From an uncultured Lachnospiraceae bacterium (GTDB taxonomy: Bacteria; Bacillota; Clostridia; Lachnospirales; Lachnospiraceae): DNA of 64,000 bases. The notes beneath the pieces were generated by a model. It was not told the DNA's origin. It searched no databases and saw only the letters and a program-made list of their open reading frames with translations. The translations under genes and the position numbers were made by a program. This document shows, in pieces, positions 49,212-58,579 of the stretch (the first letter of the stretch is position 1; the number at the start of each line of letters is the position of its first letter). The stretch lies in assembly GCA_900315735.1 (NCBI GenBank), contig ONAD01000004.1:56252-120251 (forward strand), given 5' to 3'.

Positions 49212-49704
49212 AGATGACCTCTTTCTGCTCTAATTCATAAAAATCTTTTGGCGTTACCAGTGAAAAATGCTTCGAAAAAAGCTTTAATCCATTCTCCTCA
49301 AGCACCCGGGCAATAAAGGAGGAACAGGTATAGCGTTTCTCCCGGAAGAATTCCTTCTGCAATAAAATAAAAGGCAGCCCCGCGATGCAGTAATGATATT
49401 TATAACGGTTTTCATAGCATTTTTTCAACTGCTTTCTGATATTTTCCTTCTGCTCTTTTGTGCAGTCTATGGCAAATATCATGTAACGCGCCGTTGGAAA
49501 TGCCCGTATGATTTTCTCCTTTTCTTCCCGCTCGAAACCCGCCAGAAGCGGTATCGAAGGAAATCTTCTTCCCACGCTGTAGCACTCATCCAGCATTTCG
49601 TCCATGCCAAGCACCACATGTATGTAATCCTGCCGGATGGCTTTGCGGATCATCCACGCAAACAGCCCCGGTGTATCTACTAATCCGATGTATAATTTTT
49701 CCAT
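49153..49704 (-). CDS. Permuted papain-like (YiiX/NlpC-P60-type) cysteine hydrolase
   Basis: 183 residues. DYIHVVLGMDE near residue 25 supplies the histidine, and RYTCSSFIARVLEENG near residue 128 supplies the cysteine. That order (His first, Cys later) is the permuted NlpC/P60 arrangement of YiiX-like proteins, which cleave peptides or lipids. VTPKDFYELEQ is also typical. No signal peptide. Overlaps the flippase-like gene, and lies 33 nt after the glycosyltransferase gene, so the three form an envelope-lipid operon by inference. Confidence 0.8.
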   Translation of the reverse strand: MEKLYIGLVDTPGLFAWMIRKAIRQDYIHVVLGMDEMLDECYSVGRRFPSIPLLAGFEREEKEKIIRAFPTARYMIFAIDCTKEQKENIRKQLKKCYENRYKYHYCIAGLPFILLQKEFFREKRYTCSSFIARVLEENGLKLFSKHFSLVTPKDFYELEQKEVIYEGELKQLIRMEQYRTEIA

Positions 49705-49737
49705 TTTCTTATCCTCTTATACAATTTCTGCTGTTTC

Positions 49738-50763
49738 TTACTGGAACTGGTACATCTTCCGTGCCAGACGATAACCGGTCAGGGTTACAAAACCGCCTGC
49801 CGCACCACCCGGCAGATATGTAAATCCGCTTAATCTCCGGTATTTTAAAATGCTATAAAGTTTTGGATGCAGTGCCTTTATATGCTCCCAGAGATTCTCC
49901 CGTTTCGCATAAGCTTCCTTATCTCCAATCAGTAGCAGATGGATGGAAGAAATTGCCATCATGATAGAGATATTTCTTGTCATATAGGCTGCCAGCTTCG
50001 GATAAGTTTTTGATACCTCACCAAGGTTCACGCAGTCTGACACCAGTTTGGTCACCTTAATCTGCTGGTCAATCCGCTTCATTAAGACCTTTTCATTCAC
50101 GGACTGGTCATCTCTTCCTAGGAAATAATGATACAAATCCAGATTCAGATAACAGATATTTTTCACATAAGGCAATGGTTTATATGCAAATATGTTGTCC
50201 ACATAAAAGGTGTGCTTCGGCAATTGCAGCCTGCAGTCCCGCAATATCTGGGTGCGGTAAAGCAACGCATGCATCACAAGGTACTGGGACGGCTTGAAAT
50301 TACCCATGTCATTCCATGTACAAAGCTTCTTCTCCGGAAATACATTGGTATAGCGCATTGGCTTTGTCTTATTCTCATAAAGGTGGTCATAGACATAATT
50401 GCAGACTACCAGATCCACTTCTTTTTCCTGCCACTCCCATTCCCGAAGTTCTGAAAGAAGCTCCTTTAAACTTTCCTCATCCAGCCAGTCATCGGAATCC
50501 ACCACTTTAAAATAAGTTCCTGTGGCTTCCTCAAGTCCTGCATTTACGCCGGAACCATGTCCACCGTTTTCTTTATGTATGACTTTCACAATATCCGGAT
50601 ATTCCTTTGCATACTCGTCGGCAATCTCTCCGGTTCTGTCGGTAGAGCCGTCATCTACAATGATAATTTCCCCTTCCTCTTTGCATACCAGAAGGGAATC
50701 TATGCAACGTTTCATATAATCCTGTGAATTATAACAAGGTACTGTAAATGTGATTTTCTTCAT
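49738..50763 (-). CDS. Family 2 glycosyltransferase
   Basis: 341-residue GT-A enzyme. The N-terminal catalytic domain shows VPCYNSQDYMKRCIDSLL, EIIIVDDGSTDRTGEIAD (nucleotide-binding Asp) and KVVDSDDWLD (DxD-like metal site). The C-terminal part (about 180-340) is helical and lacks clear membrane spans. The donor and acceptor sugars are unknown; a glycolipid is suggested by the flippase-like gene downstream. Confidence 0.92.
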   Translation of the reverse strand: MKKITFTVPCYNSQDYMKRCIDSLLVCKEEGEIIIVDDGSTDRTGEIADEYAKEYPDIVKVIHKENGGHGSGVNAGLEEATGTYFKVVDSDDWLDEESLKELLSELREWEWQEKEVDLVVCNYVYDHLYENKTKPMRYTNVFPEKKLCTWNDMGNFKPSQYLVMHALLYRTQILRDCRLQLPKHTFYVDNIFAYKPLPYVKNICYLNLDLYHYFLGRDDQSVNEKVLMKRIDQQIKVTKLVSDCVNLGEVSKTYPKLAAYMTRNISIMMAISSIHLLLIGDKEAYAKRENLWEHIKALHPKLYSILKYRRLSGFTYLPGGAAGGFVTLTGYRLARKMYQFQ

Positions 50764-50989
50764 TTTCCTAACCTCCTGTATCTCTGTTAACTAAAACGAA
50801 TAAACTTTCCTTTTGTCTTCAATTTTCTTTTTGTGTATTACTTCATTAATACAATTACACAATTAAAGCAATTTGTCAATTTACATTTCCTTAAGATTTG
50901 TTAAACAATAAATAACAAATTTTTAAATCCAGCTTTTAAAATCTTATGTTTGACAAATTTTAAGTTACCCCCTATAATGGGGATAATTA

Positions 50990-51355
50990 AGGCAGTTACA
51001 GGCTTTGATGGGAACGAGTAATAGCAAAGGAAACCTACAGAGAGTCACCGGTTGCTGAGAGGTACAGGGGCAGCTTGTTATGAATACATCCCGGAGCTTC
51101 GCACCAAATATTCAATATTTGTCAAATCAAAATTAAACTTTACAAATGAATGGTTTGTGCAAATTTGAATGAGTAGGCTGCGACGGATTAGCACACGTTA
51201 TCGATGCGTAAGTTGCAAGATATCCTTAAGGCACTGCAGATGGCAGTCCTGTCGGTGACGGACACTTACTGAGGCAGGTTATGCGAATAATCTGTGAAAA
51301 AAGGTGGTAACACGAGACTTCGCCCTCGTCCTTTCATAGGACGGGGGCTTTTTTA
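50990..51355 (+). promoter_or_regulatory. Tyrosine T-box leader of tyrS
   Basis: A long tRNA-sensing leader. Stem I begins near 50990, and the presumed specifier loop GAATACATC places a TAC tyrosine codon at 51085-51087. The T-box sequence AAGGTGGTAACACG lies at 51301-51314, pairing with the tRNA acceptor end. The terminator GCCCTCGTCC/GGACGGGGGC with T6 lies at 51322-51354. Uncharged tRNA-Tyr would favour the antiterminator and expression. The 200-nt stretch between specifier and T-box is longer than the minimum. Confidence 0.85.
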
Positions 51356-51422
51356 TGCGGGAAACAGGATAAAAACATTTCCCGGAATTTTAAAAAATAT
51401 ATTTTCAGAAAGGATTTTTATT

Positions 51423-52649
51423 ATGACTTTATATGATGAATTAGTTGCCCGTGGCCTGATTGCCCAGGTAACTGATGAAGCCGAGATTAAAGAGCTCATC
51501 AACAATGGAAAAGCTACTTTTTATATTGGATTTGACCCAACCGCAGACAGCCTTCATGTCGGACATTTCATGGCACTTTGCTTAATGAAACGTCTCCAGA
51601 TGGCTGGCAACAAGCCAATCGCCCTGATTGGTGGCGGAACCGCCATGGTCGGAGACCCATCCGGACGTACTGACATGCGTCAGATGATGACACCGGAAAC
51701 CATTCAGCACAACTGTGACTGCTTTAAGAAACAGATGAGCCGCTTTATTGATTTCTCCGATAACAAAGCTCTTATGGTAAATAACGCTGACTGGCTCATG
51801 GACTTAAATTACATTGAAGTATTGCGTGAAGTTGGTGCTCATTTTTCTGTAAACCGTATGCTGAGCGCAGAATGCTACAAACAGCGTATGGAAAAGGGCT
51901 TAAGCTTCTTAGAGTTTAACTACATGATTATGCAGAGCTACGACTTCTATACCTTATACCAGAAATATGGCTGTAATATGCAGTTTGGTGGCGATGACCA
52001 GTGGAGCAACATGTTAGGCGGAACCGAGCTGATTCGTCGTAAACTTGGAAAAGATGCTTACGCGATGACCATTAACCTTCTTCTGAATTCCGAAGGTAAG
52101 AAAATGGGTAAAACTCAGTCCGGTGCTGTATGGCTTGACCCGAATAAGACTTCTCCATTTGACTTCTACCAGTACTGGAGAAATGTTTCCGATGCAGATG
52201 TATTAAAATGCCTGCGTATGTTGACCTTCCTGCCATTAGAGCAGATTGACGAAATGGATAAATGGGAAGGCAGCCAGTTGAACCAGGCAAAAGAAATCTT
52301 AGCTTACGAACTGACCAACCTGGTTCATGGCGAAGAGGAAGCCAAGAAAGCACAGGAGAGTGCAAGAGCATTATTCTCCGGCGGCAATCATGCCGATATG
52401 CCTGCTGCTGAAATTACAGATGCAGACCTTCGCGATGGCGTTATCGATATCATGGGACTTCTTGTTTCTGCCGGACTTTGTGCTTCCCGTTCCGAGGCAC
52501 GTCGTGCCGTAGAGCAGGGTGGTGTTACCGTCAACGGCGAAAAAGTAACGGACATCAAGACCACATATGCTCCGGATGATATCAAAAATGCAGAAGAATT
52601 TGTTCTGAAACGTGGAAAGAAGAAATTCTGTAAAATTGTAATGAAATAA
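51423..52649 (+). CDS. tyrS: Tyrosyl-tRNA synthetase
   Basis: 408-residue class I synthetase of the TyrRS-S type. The HIGH motif is HVGH (near 47), the tyrosine pocket includes YDFYTLY and GGDDQWSN, and the KMSKS motif is KMGKT (near 230). A C-terminal S4 RNA-binding domain (about 340-405) is present. I start at 51423 with AGAAAGGA upstream; the longer frame runs back into the T-box terminator. Confidence 0.98.
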   Translation: MTLYDELVARGLIAQVTDEAEIKELINNGKATFYIGFDPTADSLHVGHFMALCLMKRLQMAGNKPIALIGGGTAMVGDPSGRTDMRQMMTPETIQHNCDCFKKQMSRFIDFSDNKALMVNNADWLMDLNYIEVLREVGAHFSVNRMLSAECYKQRMEKGLSFLEFNYMIMQSYDFYTLYQKYGCNMQFGGDDQWSNMLGGTELIRRKLGKDAYAMTINLLLNSEGKKMGKTQSGAVWLDPNKTSPFDFYQYWRNVSDADVLKCLRMLTFLPLEQIDEMDKWEGSQLNQAKEILAYELTNLVHGEEEAKKAQESARALFSGGNHADMPAAEITDADLRDGVIDIMGLLVSAGLCASRSEARRAVEQGGVTVNGEKVTDIKTTYAPDDIKNAEEFVLKRGKKKFCKIVMK

Positions 52650-52663
52650 TCTATAAAAAAGCC

Positions 52664-52716
52664 AAAAGGGTTGTACCGATTTGTCCTGATGGACATTCCG
52701 GTACAACTCTTTTTTG
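52664..52716 (+). terminator. Terminator of tyrS
   Basis: AAAAGGGTTGTACCG pairs with CGGTACAACTCTTTT, followed by T6. Confidence 0.85.
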
Positions 52717-52753
52717 TCCTATAACTCGCTATTTCTTTCTGAATCTTATCGCT

Positions 52754-53653
52754 TTATAAATCCAAAGTCTTTCCATACTTTTCTAATACCTGTTTTGCCT
52801 GCTCTTCCGTTATCTGTAATTCTTCCTGCAGCAATGCCAGGATTTCGGCATCTGATTTTCCAAATTTACTACCGAGCTTTATGATTTCTACTTCTTTTCC
52901 CTCCTGCAAGCCTTCTTCTAAACCAGCTTTCTTACCTTCTTCCAGTCCGGCTTTTCTTCCTTCTGCTTCGCCTTGTTTTCGAATCCGCTCTTCTCTCTCA
53001 AAACTCTTCATATATGCAAGACCTACCTCTCCATCCCGCTTAACTGCCGTTACCATCCGATGTAACTTTTTCAAGTTTTCAGACGGAGCATTCTCTATGG
53101 ATGAATGCTCCATGTAATGCAGTAGCTGTTTTAATTCCTCCGGCGGGTTTCCTTCCCTTCCCCTTGTATACAAGAATATCGTCTGTGCGCCATCCTCATA
53201 TTCTAATTCCGGTACTTCGATACATCCATTTTTAATTGTATACACCATACGATTCAGTCCAAAGGGATCATAAGTTGTAATAAAGATTACGATGACATTC
53301 CGAAGACTCCCATAGGTATCCCCTGCTGTCAGATTTCCTGCGTCAATCTTCGCATGGTAAAACCGGACTCTTCGGGGCAGTGATACGATTTCTTCTTTTC
53401 CATCATTCTGGTCTGGTTCTATATCAAAGATTTCTCCGTTCTCTTCATCCAGATATACATCCAGCCGAATGCCGTGAGTTTCTGTATTCTCTCCACAGAA
53501 GAAGCGCTGCGGCACTACTGTAAGCTTTCCTATCTGCCGGTGCAGAATGCATTCCAAAATGTACCTCGCCGACTGTTCCCCGTAAATTTTGTGGCTGGTC
53601 AGGCTGTTTACCAGAAAGTCATCCACCAGATTCAGTTCTTCTAAAGTTTTCAT
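52754..53653 (-). CDS. Rpn-family PD-(D/E)XK nuclease / putative transposase
   Basis: 299 residues. The N-terminal nuclease domain (about 10-165) starts DDFLVNSLTSHKIYGEQSARYILECIL and has RLDVYLDEENGEIFDIEPDQ, which fits the D and ExK-like core of the Rpn/PDDEXK_2 group. These proteins occur in many copies in gut Firmicutes and promote RecA-independent recombination in E. coli. The C-terminal tail contains GRKAGLEEGKKAGLEEGLQEG, a short repeat typical of the family. I start at 53653 with AAGGAGG before it. 300 bp upstream hold nothing recognisable. Confidence 0.85.
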   Translation of the reverse strand: MKTLEELNLVDDFLVNSLTSHKIYGEQSARYILECILHRQIGKLTVVPQRFFCGENTETHGIRLDVYLDEENGEIFDIEPDQNDGKEEIVSLPRRVRFYHAKIDAGNLTAGDTYGSLRNVIVIFITTYDPFGLNRMVYTIKNGCIEVPELEYEDGAQTIFLYTRGREGNPPEELKQLLHYMEHSSIENAPSENLKKLHRMVTAVKRDGEVGLAYMKSFEREERIRKQGEAEGRKAGLEEGKKAGLEEGLQEGKEVEIIKLGSKFGKSDAEILALLQEELQITEEQAKQVLEKYGKTLDL

Positions 53654-53956
53654 GTTTCCTCCTTTTCCCATAGTGCAAGGAAAAGCAGGATGATATACTT
53701 GGCTTTTCGTAAGAACGAATTTTCATATCGTTCAAACTTATTTGTCAGGTACTGTTATTATAATCTCATTTCCGATTCTGAAATTCCACCTATCCAATGC
53801 ACTATGCGTTCGTAAATTGTAATTAGAATTTAAAAGCATAGAATTCATTGAATTGATACCAGAAATTTAGATTGGCTTCCGCCACTCGAAAATCAGAATA
53901 TATGCTTTGTGTTGATTGTAACAAATGCCCTTGAAGAAAACAAGTAAAATATTTAT

Positions 53957-53997
53957 AAAACCGGTACCGAAGGCTTCTACCCCCGGAACCGGTCTTT
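53957..53997 (-). terminator. Terminator overlapping the 3' end of the CmpB-like gene
   Basis: ACCGGTTCCG pairs with CGGTACCGGT on the minus strand, followed by TTTT. The stop codon lies in the hairpin. Confidence 0.65.
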
Positions 53998-54768
53998 CAC
54001 TTTCTCCACATATTGAACACACTGTTCTTTCCGTTCTTCCACAAAGCTGCTACAACGTTCTTTTTTCTCTTCCACAAAGCTGCTGCAACGCTCCTTCTTC
54101 TCTTCGAAGTAAATTTTACAGTATTCCTTCTGCTCCCCTGCCATATAAAGATAACATTCTTTCCGGTCCCGCATCTGCCGTGCCAGCTTTTCCATTCTTG
54201 CACGGACGGTTTCCATATGTACGGTCGTATAAACCACATCAACTACAAAGAGAATATATAGGAAAAGTACCACTCTGGTGAGCACCAGCTCCGGAATTGC
54301 TGCGGTAAGCTGCATGATTACCGGATGAACGAAGCGGAGCAGTATCACGTTTCCGATTCCAAATATGATGCAGCCATAAAGACAGATTCTCCCGTTCAGA
54401 TTATATCTGTATCTGGTATAATCCCACCAACGTTTGTGGAACATACGCTCCATCGCATAAGAAGTAATATACTCTACTACGCCGGAGGTAAACATGGCTG
54501 CCACAAAGATTGCCGGCACATTTCCAATCCAGCCGATGAGCCAGTAATTAAGCACTGCTCCCGCTCCATAAATCGGAATCCACGGACCTCTTAAGTAGCC
54601 ACGGTTGATAAATTTATGATATTTTATCTGGGAGCAAATGGTAGATTCATAAAGCCATCCTGCTGCACTGTAAATCACAAACCAAAGGAAATAAATTCTG
54701 CCGGCTACCAAAAAATGCAGGAACACATTTCCGCATGTGCCCATAAATTCTCTTACCTGTACTAACAT
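53977..54768 (-). CDS. CmpB-like putative ABC-transporter-type membrane protein
   Basis: 263 residues. The membrane part (about 15-205; five or six helices) matches the PF06541 family named ABC_trans_CmpB: YSAAGWLYESTICSQIKYHKFINRGYLRGPWIPIYGAGA and VEYITSYAMERMFHKRWWDY. The family's function is not established. The cytoplasmic tail holds three copies of EEKKERCSSFV, with the last degenerate, which is an unusual Cys-containing repeat. I start at 54768, where GGGAGGAAGT precedes the ATG. The first 7 bp overlap the HD-domain gene. Confidence 0.88.
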   Translation of the reverse strand: MLVQVREFMGTCGNVFLHFLVAGRIYFLWFVIYSAAGWLYESTICSQIKYHKFINRGYLRGPWIPIYGAGAVLNYWLIGWIGNVPAIFVAAMFTSGVVEYITSYAMERMFHKRWWDYTRYRYNLNGRICLYGCIIFGIGNVILLRFVHPVIMQLTAAIPELVLTRVVLFLYILFVVDVVYTTVHMETVRARMEKLARQMRDRKECYLYMAGEQKEYCKIYFEEKKERCSSFVEEKKERCSSFVEERKEQCVQYVEKVKDRFRG

Positions 54769-55232
54769 ACTTCCTCCCTGCATCTGCGCTGTAAGGTCTC
54801 TCTGGTAGAACATTTCTTATCAATCCAGCAGACAATCCAGCTTTCCAAGTATTTCGGCGGCACCAGTGTCAGCGGAAACATATGCTTCTTGATAATGTCA
54901 TGCTCTATCGGAGTTAATTCCACATCCATGCTGGCATTCCGCAATGCTACACCCGGATGGAAAAATCCATGCAGATGATGCGGCGTCAGCTGGTTATGCC
55001 AGTCATATAAGAAATAATCGTGAAGCAATGCACCCCGGATCAGCTGCTCCATTTCTACCTGAAGCTGATGTTCTTTTGCAAAAAGGTAACTTTCATATGC
55101 CACCTGAACACAATGCTCATATACCGTGGTGGTTCCATGCTGGATATGCTCCTTGGACTGCAAAATTCTGGTTTCTGCCTCAACCTGTTTTAATATATTC
55201 ATGAAATAAGTATCTTTACTATAAGCTTCCAT
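54762..55232 (-). CDS. HD-domain protein
   Basis: 156-residue cytoplasmic HD-superfamily protein. Metal-binding residues occur in EHCVQVAYESYLFAKEH, RGALLHDYFLYDWH and HPGVALRNAS (HxnHD type). Small stand-alone HD proteins of this type are predicted phosphohydrolases with unknown substrate. It overlaps the CmpB-like gene by 7 nt, forming a two-gene operon; the pair recurs in Firmicutes as far as I recall. Confidence 0.85.
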   Translation of the reverse strand: MEAYSKDTYFMNILKQVEAETRILQSKEHIQHGTTTVYEHCVQVAYESYLFAKEHQLQVEMEQLIRGALLHDYFLYDWHNQLTPHHLHGFFHPGVALRNASMDVELTPIEHDIIKKHMFPLTLVPPKYLESWIVCWIDKKCSTRETLQRRCREEVC

Positions 55233-55357
55233 TTTCTTTAACTTCCTTACTTCTCATCTTATTCCATCTTAATCAATATCATGTATTACGTCAATGTCCG
55301 AATTCTTACGATTTCCTTAACCTGTAACCATGAGTGTTTTTTATAAATACCTGAAAG

Positions 55358-55690
55358 CTATAAAAACACCTTTTCACAGCTTATCATTGCCCGCTTTGGC
55401 TGCTTGGAATGCATGGAAAGCGCAACTGTTGCCATCTGGTCTGAATCATTTTTTAATAAGATGGTTGCCTGCTCATCTGAACCAGTTGGTGATACCTTTC
55501 TCTGGCTCACAACCTCTTCCGGCTTTTTATCCATGAAGCTTCTTACAATAGAAAGTGCATATACGCCAATGTCAAGCATTGCCCCGCCTGCAAGATTCAT
55601 ATTAAAAAAACTTCATCTATGGAATCATAATAGACCTTTGCAATGCCATATTTTTCCGCAAACGCTACTGCTTTTTCATATTATCTCTTC
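55358..55690 (-). pseudogene. Gfo/Idh/MocA-type oxidoreductase, internally deleted
   Basis: Two fragments of one family lie side by side. KAVAFAEKYGIAKVYYDSID (near 55685-55625) matches the end of the NAD-binding domain, and NLAGGAMLDIGVYALSIVRSFM (near 55598-55530) matches the substrate domain. About 100 residues normally between them, and both ends, are missing. It is a degraded sugar-dehydrogenase-like gene. Confidence 0.7.
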
Positions 55691-55747
55691 CTTTTTTCTT
55701 AACTGATTTCTCACCTTTGCCATCATCTTATCATAAGAAAATGCATT

Positions 55748-55810
55748 TTAAAAGAGGCTGCTACAGCCGGATTTGGGGGAAAATCTATCCGGTGTAACAA
55801 CCTCTTTTTA
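55748..55810 (-). terminator. Terminator of the sigma/DUF4179 operon
   Basis: AAAGAGG..TTACACCGGAT pairs with ATCCGGCTGTAG..CCTCTTT, with a T-tract on the minus strand, about 25 bp after the stop. Confidence 0.7.
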
Positions 55811-55830
55811 TATCATATCTTTACTAAAAT

Positions 55831-57078
55831 TTACTTTATCAAATCGACGCAGTCCGGTTTTATCTGATACAAAGCTTCTGTAAGACTGCCGTCTTCATTG
55901 CGGAAAACAACGGAAATCCGAAGCGTGGAAGCATCTTCTTTTCCATCGTTTCCTGACATGGTAATTGCACTGACACTAAAATCTTCATCCTCTGCAATCC
56001 AGTTGGAGACTTCGCCGCTTCCGCCATTTGCAACATAATCTTCTTTTGCAATATACTGTGTTCCGAAATCTACCCAGCCATTTTCATCCGGTGTAGCAGT
56101 AAATACCGGATAATCTTTTACGATTTCAAAATAATCCGATAAATTATCCGCTGTAATGCCATCCACGAAATCTCTGACTTTCTGGTTCATATAGCCTGCT
56201 GCAGCTTCGCTTTCTGCTCCGGTGATTACGCTGGCTTCTGCTCTGCCGGCAGTTCCTTTCGCATCTGCTGCTTCATCTGCTGCTTCATCTGCTGCCTCAT
56301 CTTCTCCCGCAGCTTCTTCAAGCTTCTTAAGGTACGCCTCCGCTGCCGCCGGATCTGCCTTTGTGGTATCTAATGGCAGGGTGAAAAGTGCAATTGTGCC
56401 AGCATAGTCTTCCACTTTACGGTAAGTGCCACTTTCATTGTCCATTCGAAATGCAGCCGCTTCGCTCCCGAAGCTGTCCAAGATTCCTAACTGTACGCCG
56501 CGGTCTGCAAAAATTTCCAAATCATCACATTCTATCAGTTCGTAAAGAACGCCGTCCTTGCAGAACCAGGTAAGGGTCTCATCCATGGTGGCTGCATTGG
56601 CATCCAAAGCAGACACACCATTGATTAACGGTGCCACAAAGAAATTGCGGTATTCCATATCGGTTCCGTCACTTTTTGCAATGGCAATGGCAGCGTAGGT
56701 ATGTGATTTGCTGACATTTTCCTTTGTTTCCTGCGGTACACAAAGCTCTAATTTTTCTCCGGACACCAGTCCTAATAAGGTAATATCATAACCGTTGCTC
56801 TGCTGCGTCTCGTTGATGCTTACCGCATCCTCTCCGGCAAATGCCCGGCTCAATGCTCCATTGTCCGCTACTTCATCCGCAATCTGTGACGGACTTAAGA
56901 AATGATAAGCTGCATAGGCACTGCTGCCACCTAACAACAATGCGGCGCAGGCACTTGCTGCGATTAATTTACGTGTTGGATGAAATTTTCTATTATGATT
57001 CATATTGACCTCCAAAGAAATATGTCCGGAGGCATGCAAAGTAGAAAAAGCCTGTTTATATCTTTCTTTATCTGTCAT
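55831..57078 (-). CDS. DUF4179-type membrane protein, probable anti-sigma factor
   Basis: 415 residues. A cytoplasmic N-terminal region (about 1-33) is followed by one membrane helix (about 36-58, LIAASACAALLLGGSSAYAAY) and a large outer domain. That pattern, and a start inside the end of an ECF sigma gene, is typical of DUF4179 anti-sigma partners. A low-complexity segment (DEAADEAADEAADAK near 270) comes from an in-frame DNA repeat. It should hold the sigma factor until an envelope signal arrives, as inferred from gene order. Confidence 0.82.
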   Translation of the reverse strand: MTDKERYKQAFSTLHASGHISLEVNMNHNRKFHPTRKLIAASACAALLLGGSSAYAAYHFLSPSQIADEVADNGALSRAFAGEDAVSINETQQSNGYDITLLGLVSGEKLELCVPQETKENVSKSHTYAAIAIAKSDGTDMEYRNFFVAPLINGVSALDANAATMDETLTWFCKDGVLYELIECDDLEIFADRGVQLGILDSFGSEAAAFRMDNESGTYRKVEDYAGTIALFTLPLDTTKADPAAAEAYLKKLEEAAGEDEAADEAADEAADAKGTAGRAEASVITGAESEAAAGYMNQKVRDFVDGITADNLSDYFEIVKDYPVFTATPDENGWVDFGTQYIAKEDYVANGGSGEVSNWIAEDEDFSVSAITMSGNDGKEDASTLRISVVFRNEDGSLTEALYQIKPDCVDLIK

Positions 57079-57550
57079 TTTCCCATTCCTCCTTTAATAC
57101 ATTTCTGAGCAGTCTGCGACCACGCGTCAACCTGACCTTCACGTTGCTTTCTGTCACATTCATAATCTTCGCGATTTCCCGGATGGTGTAATCCTCATAA
57201 TAAAATAAATGTATGACGATTCGATACTTCTCTGGAAGCTTCATCACTTCTGAAAACAGTGTCTGGGCTTCTGGTGTCTCAAATGTCAGTGTCTCCATAT
57301 ATTCTTCCAACGGCACACCTTTCTGCCGCCAGAAAGAAAGATTGATATTCTTTGCTTTATTGATTGCCACCCGAATGAGCCATGCTCTGATATGCTGCTC
57401 ATTTTCAAATTGTCTGTTGGTTGTATGATATTGAAGAAAAGTATCCTGCACCACATCATCGGCATCTGCTGCATTTTTACAGACATTGAATGCCGCTGCA
57501 AATAAATGGTCTTTGTACTTTTCCACCAATATCTCAGTTGCTATTCTCAT
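57068..57550 (-). CDS. ECF-type RNA polymerase sigma factor
   Basis: 160 residues with the two ECF regions. Sigma2 (about 5-75) shows NAADADDVVQDTFLQYHTTNRQFENEQHIRAWLIRVAINKAKN, and sigma4 (about 100-150) shows LPEKYRIVIHLFYYEDYTIREIAKIMNVTESNVKVRLTRGRRLLRNVL. It directs transcription of an unknown regulon and probably its own operon. The end overlaps the DUF4179 gene by 11 bp. Confidence 0.95.
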   Translation of the reverse strand: MRIATEILVEKYKDHLFAAAFNVCKNAADADDVVQDTFLQYHTTNRQFENEQHIRAWLIRVAINKAKNINLSFWRQKGVPLEEYMETLTFETPEAQTLFSEVMKLPEKYRIVIHLFYYEDYTIREIAKIMNVTESNVKVRLTRGRRLLRNVLKEEWENDR

Positions 57551-57630
57551 GAGTGATCCCTCATATTTCTTTTCTGATTGAAAGGCCTTTCACTATATAT
57601 ACAAGTGGGAATAGGAAAAGGTTACAAACT

Positions 57631-57675
57631 ATGCGAAACTCCCTTTGCAAAATACGCTTTGCAAGTTTCTCACAC
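57631..57675 (-). repeat. Post-terminator palindromic motif, family 3, copy 3
   Basis: On the minus strand GTGAGAAACTTGCAAAGCGT follows the T-tract of the tRNA terminator. GCGAAACT/AGTTTC and TTGCAAA/TTTGCAA form a longer version of the hairpin seen at 33391-33425. Confidence 0.55.
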
Positions 57676-57707
57676 AAAAAAAGAGAACCTTTTTCAGTTC
57701 TCTTTAA
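57676..57707 (-). terminator. Terminator of tRNA-Cys
   Basis: AAAGAGAAC pairs with GTTCTCTTT around a short A-rich loop, followed by seven T on the minus strand. Confidence 0.8.
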
Positions 57708-57711
57708 AAAG

Positions 57712-57782
57712 AGGCGTCTGCCGGATTTGAACCGGCGATAAGGGTGTTGCAGACCCGTGCCTTACCACTTGGCTAAGACGCC
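57712..57782 (-). tRNA. tRNA-Cys (GCA)
   Basis: 71-nt cloverleaf. Acceptor GGCGTCT/AGACGCC, D stem GCC/GGC, anticodon loop CTGCAAC with anticodon GCA, T stem GCCGG/CCGGC with loop TTCAAAT, and U73, the cysteine discriminator. The CCA end is not encoded. The anticodon stem has four clear pairs and one C-U mismatch at its base. Confidence 0.95.
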
Positions 57783-57982
57783 ACATATTTAATTGTGTCA
57801 ATTCACACTCATATAGTTTACCAAAGCCGTGCGAATCCGTCAAGAGAGAATTCACAGTTTTTTCTCCTGTATTTTACCTGTTTTTTGCTTATTCTTCCGT
57901 AAATTCATTTGCTTTTTTCTCCTAAGAACAGTATACTTATAATGCTGTAAAATATTAAACCATTTTAGGAGGAACAAATATA

Positions 57983-58555
57983 ATGGAAAAAGGTAAATTA
58001 GGTATCAGATTATCATTTTATGCAGTAGCAGCTTTTATCCTTGCATTCTTAGGATACAGCACTATTCTTGCATTACTGGTTGGCTTTGTTCTCGTTGTTG
58101 AGAAAAATGAGTGGGCTTCCCGTCAGGTAATTCAGGCATTTTTCTTATGCATCTTCGCCAACATTGTAGATGGTGTTTTAAGCATCTTCGATTTCTTATA
58201 TCAGATACCTCTTATGGGCTCTGTATGGGGAACAGCAATTTCTGTCATCGATGGTATTGTAAGCCTTGTAGTTCTGATTTTCTGTATCATGGCTCTTGTA
58301 AACACAGCCAAAGGAAACGAAGCAAACGTTCCTGGATTAAACGGACTTGCAAACTGGGCTTACGGCATTGTAGCTCCAAAGGTAAATCAGGCACAGCAGG
58401 CTTATTATGGACAGCAGCAGTTTAATGGACAGCAGCAGTTCAACGGACAGCAGCAGTTTAACGGACAGCAGCAGTTCAACGGACAGCCACAGCAGTTCAA
58501 TGGTCAGCAGCAGTATCAGCAGCCAGAACAGCAGAATCCAAATCAGCCACAGTAG
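57983..58555 (+). CDS. Membrane protein with Gln-rich repeat tail
   Basis: 190 residues. Three or four membrane helices (about 10-38, 47-75 and 85-112) resemble small DUF4870-like proteins. They are followed from residue about 140 by a disordered tail of near-exact GQQQFN repeats (DNA period 15-18 bp, 58400-58530). Such tails may drive phase separation or protein contact; nothing is known here. AGGAGGAAC before the ATG; monocistronic. Function unknown. Confidence 0.78.
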   Translation: MEKGKLGIRLSFYAVAAFILAFLGYSTILALLVGFVLVVEKNEWASRQVIQAFFLCIFANIVDGVLSIFDFLYQIPLMGSVWGTAISVIDGIVSLVVLIFCIMALVNTAKGNEANVPGLNGLANWAYGIVAPKVNQAQQAYYGQQQFNGQQQFNGQQQFNGQQQFNGQPQQFNGQQQYQQPEQQNPNQPQ

Positions 58556-58579
58556 AATTATTACATAGCTAAAAAGTTT

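Noticed and set aside
52754..53653. Rpn-type gene as an insertion sequence
   Set aside because: No terminal inverted repeats or target duplication are visible around it; these genes are usually stand-alone.
58400..58530. Regular repeats that might be taken for a CRISPR array
   Set aside because: They are 15-18 bp in-frame repeats encoding GQQQFN, without spacers or cas genes.
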